From assembly GCA_964495505.1 (NCBI GenBank), contig CAZBVM010000015.1:1-13270 (forward strand): 13,270 nucleotides of DNA, read 5' to 3'. The position numbers were made by a program, and so were the translations under genes. This DNA is from JACPHB01 sp964495505. Its GTDB lineage: Bacteria; Patescibacteriota; Minisyncoccia; UBA10092. This document shows, piece by piece, positions 5,505 to 11,863 of the stretch; the stretch's first letter is position 1, and every line of letters starts with the position of its first letter. The notes beneath the pieces are model-generated. The model worked only from the letters and a program-made list of their open reading frames with translations, ran no database searches and was not told where the DNA came from.

Positions 5505-6111
5505 ATATCCGGGGAAACTGATTCTTTTTGAAGGATGCGAGGGTGCGGGCAAATCAACGTTGATAAGAGCGCTCGGTGAGATTTTACGAAACAGAATTCA
5601 TGGTACGGTTGAAACTAAAGAACCCAGAGGAAGCGCTCGTGATATTCTGCTCAATCCCGACCACTTTCTAACGCCAAAAGAAGAACTGGCAATTTTCATT
5701 GACGGCAGGGCAGAGCATTTTTCCGAAATAATCATTCCGGCTCTCAAAAGGGGAGATATTGTTCTCTGCGATCGTTCTTCTCCGTCAACCATTGCTTATC
5801 AGCATTACGGCCGCGGCCTTGATCTTACCGATATTCTTATAAGAGATGCCAAGGCAAGGCAAAATATTGATTTTGACCTGATAATTCTTCTTGATATTAA
5901 TCCGGAAATCGGTTTAAAGCGCAAGAAACCGGAAACCCGTTTTGAACTGGAAGCGATAAGGTTCCACCACTCTGTCCGCAATGGTTATCTGGAGCAGGCG
6001 GAAAACGATCCCGACGGCAAGTGGGTAATTATTGATGCCTCTAAATCCGCAGAAGAAGTTTTAAACGAGGCGTGCGAAATAATTTTTAAACTTCTTGATA
6101 AGCGGAGGTAA
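5494..6111 (+). CDS. tmk: Thymidylate kinase (dTMP kinase)
   Basis: Tmk phosphorylates dTMP to dTDP with ATP in the cytoplasm. The 205-aa protein has a normal length for the family. The P-loop is EGCEGAGKST (13-22). The substrate loop TKEPRG (41-46) matches the TREPGG motif with changes at the second and fifth positions. CDRSSPSTIAYQHYGRGLD (92-110) holds the DR pair that binds substrate and the AYQ segment. LLDINPEIGLKRKK (132-145) and ETRFE correspond to the region before and in the lid. The ATG at 5494 has GGAGGG (5483-5488) five bases upstream and overlaps the end of the preceding gene. The downstream gene starts two bases after the stop. Position next to ThyX-like and dCMP deaminase genes fits dTTP synthesis. 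Confidence 0.92.
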   Translation: MSHKYPGKLILFEGCEGAGKSTLIRALGEILRNRIHGTVETKEPRGSARDILLNPDHFLTPKEELAIFIDGRAEHFSEIIIPALKRGDIVLCDRSSPSTIAYQHYGRGLDLTDILIRDAKARQNIDFDLIILLDINPEIGLKRKKPETRFELEAIRFHHSVRNGYLEQAENDPDGKWVIIDASKSAEEVLNEACEIIFKLLDKRR

Positions 6112-6113
6112 AG

Positions 6114-7760
6114 ATGCAAGGCAACGAATACGATCCTATTTTCAGTCCTGAAGAAATTGAGGTATTAAAGCAGTATGTTACTGATCCTACATCGGATGTT
6201 TTTTGTCTTTTGCCTACTTTATCTGGTTTTGGCGGCGCGCTTTTTGCACGTTATTCAAGAGCGCCGGGCGGCGCCAGAGTCAGATTAATAAAGGAATTTT
6301 TGAATCCGGAAGGCAAACTTGACGTTGAAAAACTTAAAGGCATTATTGACAGAGTTTTGATCGCTTTTGGCGACGATTCAGTAGGTGAGCAAGAAAGCGC
6401 TGGTCTTGCCTGTGAAAATATTTCCAACCTTGCCACTAAAGAAACGGAAGATTGCCGCATTGGTTTATCGCCTATTGAACAGAGCACTCGTTATGTTGTT
6501 TATGATCAAAAAAACCAATCTGGTTTGTGGCGTTATTTAAGGCCGCAGGAAGTGATTGCTGCCGGCTTGCTTGAAAAATACGAAGCCGCAATGGATTTTA
6601 TTTTCCAAACCTATGCCGATTTGGTTGCTCCAATGTCTGATTATTTTAGAAAATTAAAACCGGAGTCTAAAGCCGAATATGCTATTAGGGTCGGCGATGC
6701 CAGAAAATATAAATTTATAGAACTTACCGATGATAAGGAAATTAAAGCGTGGCAGCAAACTTATCGCATGGATATTCGTACTAAAACCTGCGATACAATT
6801 AGAGTGCTTTTACCGGCCGCGACTCTTACTAATGTTGGTTTCAATGGCGGAGGTTTAGCTTATCAAAATATGCTTACCAAACTTTTGAGCCATAACCTGG
6901 AAGAAATGAGAAGCTTGGGCTATCAGGCTAAAGAGGCGCTTTCGCAAGTTATTCCTCAATATGTGCGGCGAGCACAGGAAAATGAACATCTAAAAATTGT
7001 TGATCGGGAAATGAAAAGGTTGATATCTGGATTTAAAGAAAGGCTCGCTAAACTTGATAGATTAAATACGAACGTTGACTTGTTTTATGCCGGTGAATGG
7101 GCGCCACGGCTGATGGCCATTGCCCACATTCTTTATCCTTATACGAATCTGTCTTTAAGAGCCCTTTATTATTTTGCTTCCAATCTGACTTCTGAAGAAC
7201 AGTTTCTGATAATTGAAACTTATTGTCAACACAAAAGCGTTCGTGGCAATCGCCGCAATAAACCGGGGCGGGCCTTAGAATTCGGTTATCCTATCACATT
7301 TGATTTAATTGGCGATTTTGGAATTTATCGGGATCTTCAACGCCACCGCATGCTAACCCAAGAACGCCAGCTTTTAAATCCTAATCTCGGCTACAGCGTT
7401 CCTAAAGAACTATGCGAAGCCGGTTTTGGCGATAAAATTGAAGCTTGCGTTGCAAAGTCAGAAGAGCTTTACAATCTTTTACGCGATGCTTGTGGCCCGG
7501 AAGTGGCTCAATACGCGGTTTTATTCATCTTTAATATTCGCTGGTACATGGGCATGAATTATCGCGAGGCGTTTCACTTGATGGAGCTTCGGACTATCCC
7601 CCAAGGCCACCCTTCTTATCGTCGTTTGGTTCAAGAAATGCATAATAAACTTTTGGAAAAAGACCCATCCATCGCTTCATTAATGGAATTTATTGACCAC
7701 GGTGATTATTTCTGGAGCCGGGCTGAATCAGAATCGGCTCAAAGAAGAAAAGGTAATTAA
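6114..7760 (+). CDS. thyX: ThyX-like flavin-dependent thymidylate synthase, two tandem domains
   Basis: ThyX makes dTMP from dUMP with methylene-tetrahydrofolate, FAD and NADPH. This 548-aa protein is about twice the length of a classical ThyX and seems to hold two ThyX-like halves. Half 1 (about 1-280) has EQESAGLACENISNLATKE and SPIEQSTRY (119-127), like the SxNExSxRY end of the ThyX signature, then LLPAATLTNVGFNGG (232-246). Half 2 (about 320-540) has YRDLQRHRMLTQERQL (405-420), like the RHR start of the signature, then REAFHLMELRTIPQGHPSYR (484-503), like the ThyX C-terminus. Neither half has the full RHR(x7)S motif: at the Ser position after RHR is Leu420. Double-length ThyX-like proteins are, from memory, found in CPR and some other bacteria. 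GGAGGT (6104-6109) precedes the ATG. Catalysis is inferred from family and from tmk and deaminase neighbours; a non-catalytic or altered role cannot be excluded. Confidence 0.8.
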   Translation: MQGNEYDPIFSPEEIEVLKQYVTDPTSDVFCLLPTLSGFGGALFARYSRAPGGARVRLIKEFLNPEGKLDVEKLKGIIDRVLIAFGDDSVGEQESAGLACENISNLATKETEDCRIGLSPIEQSTRYVVYDQKNQSGLWRYLRPQEVIAAGLLEKYEAAMDFIFQTYADLVAPMSDYFRKLKPESKAEYAIRVGDARKYKFIELTDDKEIKAWQQTYRMDIRTKTCDTIRVLLPAATLTNVGFNGGGLAYQNMLTKLLSHNLEEMRSLGYQAKEALSQVIPQYVRRAQENEHLKIVDREMKRLISGFKERLAKLDRLNTNVDLFYAGEWAPRLMAIAHILYPYTNLSLRALYYFASNLTSEEQFLIIETYCQHKSVRGNRRNKPGRALEFGYPITFDLIGDFGIYRDLQRHRMLTQERQLLNPNLGYSVPKELCEAGFGDKIEACVAKSEELYNLLRDACGPEVAQYAVLFIFNIRWYMGMNYREAFHLMELRTIPQGHPSYRRLVQEMHNKLLEKDPSIASLMEFIDHGDYFWSRAESESAQRRKGN

Positions 7761-7767
7761 AATTTCT

Positions 7768-7796
7768 ACCCCGCATTTGCGGGGTTGTTTTTTTTA
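7768..7796 (+). terminator. Intrinsic terminator after the ThyX-like gene
   Basis: ACCCCGC (7768-7774) pairs with GCGGGGT (7779-7785) around ATTT, followed by TG and eight T (7788-7795). It closes the dTTP-synthesis run. Its CCCCGC stem is nearly the same as the outer stem of the terminator at 10091-10158, which carries an inserted element in its loop. Confidence 0.9.
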
Positions 7797-7853
7797 TTGG
7801 CTTATGTAATTATGAATAAAATTATTTGTTCTTTTACAACAAGGAGAAAAGCG

Positions 7854-8876
7854 ATGAAACTTGTTCTAACCACAAGCATTTCCGGCGTAGGCGAAAAGAA
7901 ATATCTCAGGGAATGGGAAGATTACTGCACGAAGCGCGGGAAAAAAGTAAAAATTTTCTATGTTGGTGAAATGATGTTAAAACACGCTCACAGTTGCGGT
8001 ATAAAACTTCAGAAAAAGAATTTTTTAAACGCTGATAAAGATTTGCTTCAGATGAATCGTTCGGCTGTTTTTGCCGGAATTATATCCGACATTTCCGCAA
8101 ATTCTGAAAGTTACGACGCCGTAATTATTTGTATGCACGCTTTTATGTTGTGGAAAGAAAGATTTTACCGGACTTACGACAGATTTTTAAAGAAGTTTTC
8201 GCCCGATATGTACATAACTTTTATTGACGATTTTAGAAATATTGCCCATCGCTTAAACCAAAGGGGAGAGTGGAGAGGAAAACTTACCTATACCAAAATT
8301 CTCTACTGGCAAAACGTTGAAGTCGAAGTTACTTCTGGCTGGGCCGATTTTGCCGACAAGCCGTTTTTCGCTTTACCGACTGGCCAACCGATCTCAACCC
8401 TTTATAAGCTGATTTTCCATCCGGAAATAGAAACAGTCTACGTGAAAATGCCGATTTCCCATTTTCGGGAGCCGGAAAAACGAACTATTATTGACGAGTT
8501 TATTAAGGAGTTAGACAAGCCCTTTACCGTTTTTAGCCCCTTAGCGGTTGAAGCCGTCGGTGCTTTTCAAATTGAAAAATCTGACGATGAAGAAACGGTG
8601 ACGATAAATAATCATATTGTCCACCGTGACTTGTATTGGTTTGTAAGCCAATGCGACATTGGCGTAACGCTGTGGCCCGGCGTGGTTTCTTCGCCCGGCG
8701 TTAATCACGAAACCCATGAAAGCCATACCAAAACCAAAGATGAGTGGGTTGTTTATCTTGGCGGCGAAGCCAGCCCGTTTATTGCCTATTTCAACACGGC
8801 GCTTTTCAAGAGTAGAGAAGAATTTTTTGAATTTGTTTATAAAAAATATCCCGATAGGAAGAATTTGTCATGGTAA
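7854..8876 (+). CDS. Degenerate nucleotide-kinase-like domain fused to a deoxyribosyltransferase-like domain
   Basis: I chose ATG 7854 because AAGGAG (7841-7846) lies seven bases upstream; the frame is open further up but that part overlaps the terminator. Of 340 residues, about 1-190 resemble P-loop adenylate/NMP-kinase-like proteins: MKLVLTTSIS start, KGKKVKIFYVGEMM-like second strand (RGKKVKIFYVGEM, 28-40), SYDAVIICMHAF (86-97) and FSPDMYITFIDD (115-126). The P-loop site reads SISGVGEKK (8-16), so the first Gly and the catalytic Lys of GxxxxGK are absent (Ser8, Glu14). About 195-315 resemble nucleoside 2-deoxyribosyltransferases: VYVKMPIS (196-202... PIS near 200), HRDLYWFVSQCD (257-268), and SPGVNHE (280-286), where Glu286 sits like the catalytic Glu of the GTxxE motif. 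No signal peptide is seen. The stop overlaps the next start. Domain calls are by eye and moderately sure; substrate unknown. Confidence 0.6.
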   Translation: MKLVLTTSISGVGEKKYLREWEDYCTKRGKKVKIFYVGEMMLKHAHSCGIKLQKKNFLNADKDLLQMNRSAVFAGIISDISANSESYDAVIICMHAFMLWKERFYRTYDRFLKKFSPDMYITFIDDFRNIAHRLNQRGEWRGKLTYTKILYWQNVEVEVTSGWADFADKPFFALPTGQPISTLYKLIFHPEIETVYVKMPISHFREPEKRTIIDEFIKELDKPFTVFSPLAVEAVGAFQIEKSDDEETVTINNHIVHRDLYWFVSQCDIGVTLWPGVVSSPGVNHETHESHTKTKDEWVVYLGGEASPFIAYFNTALFKSREEFFEFVYKKYPDRKNLSW

Positions 8877-10090
8877 CCTGTTATCGCTCAGGGCCGATTG
8901 AACGCGATCCTTCTGCCGCTTTTCACGGCAAAAATCAGGTAGATAGTTTTCTTAGGCAGAACGGTTTTACTATAATCGGAGACACGTTTGAGATTTTGAA
9001 ATCGCGTGGCCACCCGCAAGCCGTTTACGGTCCAAAGATGAAACGATTGCGCGATCAGGGAAGATTTTATGACTACGCTAAAGAAGAATCGCTTTTGGTT
9101 GAAAGCTTAAAAAGCGCGAGGGAAACTGATTTTGTAATTTCAAGACCGGCTCCCGAAGCCAGTGGCGGGACTACAAGCGAAACGGTGATGGCGTGTCTGC
9201 GCGGCGTTCCCAAACTCGTTATTATCGGGCCGCACGGCGAAGGAATTTTGGATAATAATTCCACTTTCATGATACGAATGCTTACCGATTGGTATAGCTT
9301 GGTTTTCAACTCCGAAAAAGAAGTCATTGGTTTTATAAGAAAACACATTGGAGCGTTTAAAAAAGGACGCGACGGCATTAGACTACTCATTACTCGGATT
9401 AAAACTGCCAATCCGAATATTAATGACCGCCCAAAACCGCTTTGGAACGATAGATTTGAAGGCAGAACGATTATTGTTCAAGGTCGGCCGGGCTGCGGTA
9501 AGGATACCCAAGGCCGGATGCTTCAGGATTTGTGCGGTTTCAAGTTTTTCGGCAGCGGTTATGAATTGCGGCGGCTTTCAAATAAATTCCCGGTCTTGGG
9601 CGAAAGTTTGGGAAGAGGGAATTTGGCGCCAGAAATTATCATTAATTATCTTACTGTCGCCAGCTTGATTAAACTTGAAAAGTTTGAGCCAATCGTCTTC
9701 GCGGGCGCGCCCAAAAAAATCGGAGAGGCATGCGGGCTTATGGAAATTCTCAAACTTTTAAAGCGGAAGCCGATTATAGTCGCGATAGACATTGACGAAA
9801 ATCTGGCTAAAGAAAGAATATTCTTAAGAAGAAGCTGCGATAATTGCGAAATTTCTTTTTGCGACCGAAAATTGATTGAAAATCCAATTTGCCCGCAGTG
9901 CGGCGAATCGCTTAAAGTTAGAGCCGAAAATACAACCAAAGAAGCGGTTGATAAAATATTCAGCTGGTATAAAACCGATGTTGAAGAAGTAATCCAATAT
10001 TTTGAAAATCTCGGATTAGCAATTCACATTGACGGCAATCGCAGTAAAGAAGAAATTTTTAATGATATTTTGGAAATATTAAGAAGATAA
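8870..10090 (+). CDS. Deoxyribosyltransferase-like domain fused to an adenylate-kinase-like domain
   Basis: The ATG at 8870 overlaps the previous gene by seven bases (ATGGTAA) and has AGGAAG (8856-8861) upstream, so the two proteins are probably made together. Of 406 residues, about 1-165 look like a nucleoside 2-deoxyribosyltransferase-type fold: YRSGPIERD (5-13), ARETDFVISRP (83-93) and GGTTSETVMACLRGVPKLVI (99-118), where Glu104 sits like the catalytic Glu. About 198-406 are adenylate-kinase-like: P-loop GRPGCGKDT (205-213), GSGYELRR (228-235) for the NMP-binding STGDLLR segment, FAGAPKKIGEA (278-288) for DGFPRTxxQA, and a lid with two CxxC pairs (323/326 and 341/344), likely zinc-binding. 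The lid is followed by RAENTTKEAV instead of RxDD. Changed core residues suggest altered substrate or weak AMP kinase activity. Likely a nucleotide salvage enzyme; this is inference. Confidence 0.68.
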   Translation: MVTCYRSGPIERDPSAAFHGKNQVDSFLRQNGFTIIGDTFEILKSRGHPQAVYGPKMKRLRDQGRFYDYAKEESLLVESLKSARETDFVISRPAPEASGGTTSETVMACLRGVPKLVIIGPHGEGILDNNSTFMIRMLTDWYSLVFNSEKEVIGFIRKHIGAFKKGRDGIRLLITRIKTANPNINDRPKPLWNDRFEGRTIIVQGRPGCGKDTQGRMLQDLCGFKFFGSGYELRRLSNKFPVLGESLGRGNLAPEIIINYLTVASLIKLEKFEPIVFAGAPKKIGEACGLMEILKLLKRKPIIVAIDIDENLAKERIFLRRSCDNCEISFCDRKLIENPICPQCGESLKVRAENTTKEAVDKIFSWYKTDVEEVIQYFENLGLAIHIDGNRSKEEIFNDILEILRR

Positions 10091-10158
10091 CCCCGCAGTC
10101 CCGACGTTTCAGTCGGGACTCCGACCCCAAAAGCGTCGGAGCTGCGGGGTTTTTTTTA
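10091..10158 (+). terminator. Terminator with a double-hairpin element inside its loop
   Basis: The outer stem CCCCGCAG (10091-10098) pairs with CTGCGGGG (10142-10149), followed by eight T (10150-10157). It starts directly after the stop codon of the upstream gene. The loop holds two further complete hairpins (10099-10118 and 10119-10141), so the RNA would fold as a three-way branch ending in the T-run. Confidence 0.9.
10099..10141 (-). repeat. Double-hairpin palindromic element, copy 2 (inside a terminator)
   Basis: TCCCGAC (10099-10105) pairs with GTCGGGA (10112-10118); CTCCGAC (10119-10125) pairs with GTCGGAG (10135-10141). The reverse complement aligns with copy 1 at 5424-5465: all four stem arms are identical, and only the loops differ by small changes. 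It fills the loop of the terminator exactly. Confidence 0.85.
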
Positions 10159-10185
10159 TTTGAAATTTTGTGTTATTTTTAATAT

Positions 10186-11841
10186 ATGACTAAGTACGAA
10201 TCAGTAATTGGATTAGAGATACACGCGGAGCTAAAAACAAAGACCAAAATGTTCTGCGCGTCCAAAAACGATCTGGATGAAAGACATCCGAATATTAATA
10301 TCTGCCCAATTTGCACCGGCCAGCCCGGAACTTTACCTGTTATCAATCGGGAAGCGGTAAATCATGTAATTAAAGTTGGATTGGCGCTTTCTAGCAAAAT
10401 TTCGGAAATTACAAAATGGGACCGGAAAAATTATTTTTATCCCGACTTGCCGAAAGGATACCAGATTTCCCAGTATGATGAACCGATTTGTCTTGGCGGC
10501 AAATTAAAAATTCCCGGTTTTGATAAAGAAGTCAGGATAACCCGCATTCATCTTGAAGAAGACACGGGGCGCCTTATTCATTTCGGCCACATCGGCCATT
10601 CTTTAATTGATTTTAACCGCGCCGGCGTGCCTTTAATGGAACTTGTAACGGAACCGGATTTGCGTTCTGGCGAAGAAGCATCGGCTTTTGCGCAGGAACT
10701 TCAGCTGATATTGCGGTATTTGGGCGTTTCCGACGCCAATATGGAAAAAGGACAACTCCGGGTCGAAGCGAACATATCGCTTCGACCGCCAAGTTCCAAG
10801 TTGGGAACGAAAGTTGAAATAAAAAATTTAAATTCTTTTAAAGCAGTGCGTGACGCCATTGATTATGAAATCAAGCGACAAACGGAGTTGCTTAACGAAG
10901 GTAAAAAAATTACGCAAGAAACTCGCGGATGGAATGAAACGAAGGGGCCTGCCCGCAATGCTACGTCCGCCAGCAACGCTTCGCGTAGCGATGCGGGCTG
11001 GCATAGCGTTGCAGGCGGGCAAACTATTTCCCAGCGGACGAAAGAAGAATCACATGATTATCGTTATTTTCCAGAGCCGGATCTGCCGCCCATCCACATT
11101 ATTGTGGATGGGCGAGCCTCGCCCGCTTCTGCGGGCGGGCCGCCAATAATGGAAATAAATACCGAAGAAATTAAAGCGGTGATGCCGGAATTGCCATCGC
11201 AAAAAAGGATAAGATTTAAGAAGAATTACGGATTGCAAGACGGTCAAACAAATATTCTGGTTAATAATGAAAAACTGGCGAACTATTTTGAAAACGTTGT
11301 AAGCGAATTTATGAACTGGGATAAAGAAGGCCTAGATAAAGACAGCATGCCTGCCGGTAGGCACAGTTTGCTTGCGCTTGAATTAGATGCGAGCCCTCAT
11401 TTTATAGAAAAAGAGAAACAAGAAATCATTAATCTTTCGGCAAACTATCTTTTAAGCGATTTTTTAGGACTGTTAAATGAAGCGTTGGCCGAAGTTGATG
11501 ACACGAAAATCAATGCCGAAAATTTTGCCGAATGGATTTGCTTGATTCACCGCAATGTCATCACTTCGCGGGCCGCTAAAGAGGTTTTAAAAGAAATGTG
11601 GGCGACCGGCAAAGACCCGTCGCAAGTAATTAGAGAAAAAGATTTGCTTCAGGTTCGGGACGATGGTAAACTTCTAAAAATTGCGGAAAAAATAATAAAA
11701 GAAAATCAATCGGCGGTCTCTGATTATAAAAAAGGAAAAATTGCCTCTTTGCAATTTTTGGTTGGCCAAGTGATGAAAGAAACTCGCGGTAAAGCCAACC
11801 CGGAAACCGTTTCTGATATTTTGAAAAAACTTTTAAAATAA
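10186..11841 (+). CDS. gatB: Asp-tRNA(Asn)/Glu-tRNA(Gln) amidotransferase subunit B
   Basis: GatB is the tRNA-binding kinase subunit of the GatCAB amidotransferase, which converts Glu-tRNA(Gln) and Asp-tRNA(Asn) to the amide forms. The 551-aa protein starts YESVIGLEIHAELKTKTKMF, then CPICTGQPGTLPVIN, NYFYPDLPKGYQISQYD, HLEEDTGRLIH, IDFNRAGVPLMELVTEPDL, VEIKNLNSFKAV, SQRTKEESHDYRYFPEPDLPPI and a YqeY-like tail with IRAEK-like helices up to the end. Compared with the family as I know it, two stretches are extra: residues 255-278 (24 aa, bases 10948-11019) between WNETKG and QTISQRTKEE, and residues 304-321 (18 aa, bases 11095-11148) after LPPI. Both are encoded by GC-rich palindromes and keep the frame. 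A smaller one is at 11348-11363. There is no Shine-Dalgarno before ATG 10186, so the mRNA may be leaderless or nearly so. gatA and gatC are not in the window. Confidence 0.96.
   Translation: MTKYESVIGLEIHAELKTKTKMFCASKNDLDERHPNINICPICTGQPGTLPVINREAVNHVIKVGLALSSKISEITKWDRKNYFYPDLPKGYQISQYDEPICLGGKLKIPGFDKEVRITRIHLEEDTGRLIHFGHIGHSLIDFNRAGVPLMELVTEPDLRSGEEASAFAQELQLILRYLGVSDANMEKGQLRVEANISLRPPSSKLGTKVEIKNLNSFKAVRDAIDYEIKRQTELLNEGKKITQETRGWNETKGPARNATSASNASRSDAGWHSVAGGQTISQRTKEESHDYRYFPEPDLPPIHIIVDGRASPASAGGPPIMEINTEEIKAVMPELPSQKRIRFKKNYGLQDGQTNILVNNEKLANYFENVVSEFMNWDKEGLDKDSMPAGRHSLLALELDASPHFIEKEKQEIINLSANYLLSDFLGLLNEALAEVDDTKINAENFAEWICLIHRNVITSRAAKEVLKEMWATGKDPSQVIREKDLLQVRDDGKLLKIAEKIIKENQSAVSDYKKGKIASLQFLVGQVMKETRGKANPETVSDILKKLLK
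10761..10787. repeat. 11-bp stem hairpin within conserved gatB coding sequence
   Basis: GGTCGAAGCGA (10761-10771) pairs perfectly with TCGCTTCGACC (10777-10787) around ACATA. It encodes RVEANISLR, part of the conserved GatB core, so unlike the other palindromes it adds no residues. Confidence 0.6.
10948..11019. repeat. In-frame 72-base palindromic insert in gatB
   Basis: The segment encodes 24 extra residues rich in Ala, Ser, Gly and Arg between two conserved GatB blocks. It contains several overlapping inverted repeats: GCCCGC near the left end with GCGGGC at the right end, GCCAGC with GCTGGC, and CGCT with AGCG in the centre, plus AATGCTA with TAGCGTT (one wobble). Its length is a multiple of three. 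Confidence 0.8.
11089..11148. repeat. Second in-frame palindromic insert in gatB
   Basis: CCCATCCAC (11089-11097) pairs with GTGGATGGG (11104-11112); GGGCGAG (11110-11116) with CTCGCCC (11118-11124); GCCCGC (11121-11126) with GCGGGC (11131-11136). The protein shows PPI (301-303) repeated as PPI (319-321) on both sides of the insert, like a small target duplication. Extra length is 54 bases, 18 codons. Confidence 0.75.
11348..11363. repeat. Short palindrome in gatB coding sequence
   Basis: TGCCTG, CCGG, TAGGCA form a 16-base inverted repeat with one G-U pair. It encodes MPAGRH in a poorly conserved linker of GatB, so a short insertion is plausible but not certain. Confidence 0.45.
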
Positions 11842-11863
11842 CCAGATATTATTTGGTTATTTT
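11835..11863. terminator. Bidirectional terminator between gatB and miaA
   Basis: AAAATAACCA (11835-11844) pairs perfectly with TGGTTATTTT (11854-11863). It has T-rich sequence on both outer sides and overlaps the stop codons of both convergent genes, so it can serve both. The stem is AT-rich, so efficiency is uncertain. Confidence 0.65.

Noticed and set aside
7794..7822. Promoter for the fusion gene pair (TTATTG with TAAAAT)
   Set aside because: The match is weak and its -35 box falls in the T-run of the terminator; it may be real but the sequence does not support it well.
7785..7853. Upstream extension of the first fusion gene
   Set aside because: The added part reads through the terminator T-run and a hydrophobic low-complexity stretch; ATG 7854 has AAGGAG at the right distance and starts with the first beta strand. 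It is therefore not a signal peptide.
10150..10188. Promoter for gatB (TTGAAA at 10160 with a TATATG/TAATAT box)
   Set aside because: With a proper 17-base spacer the -10 box would overlap the start codon, and the alternative has a 14-base spacer; the AT-rich context makes chance matches likely, so I do not list it.
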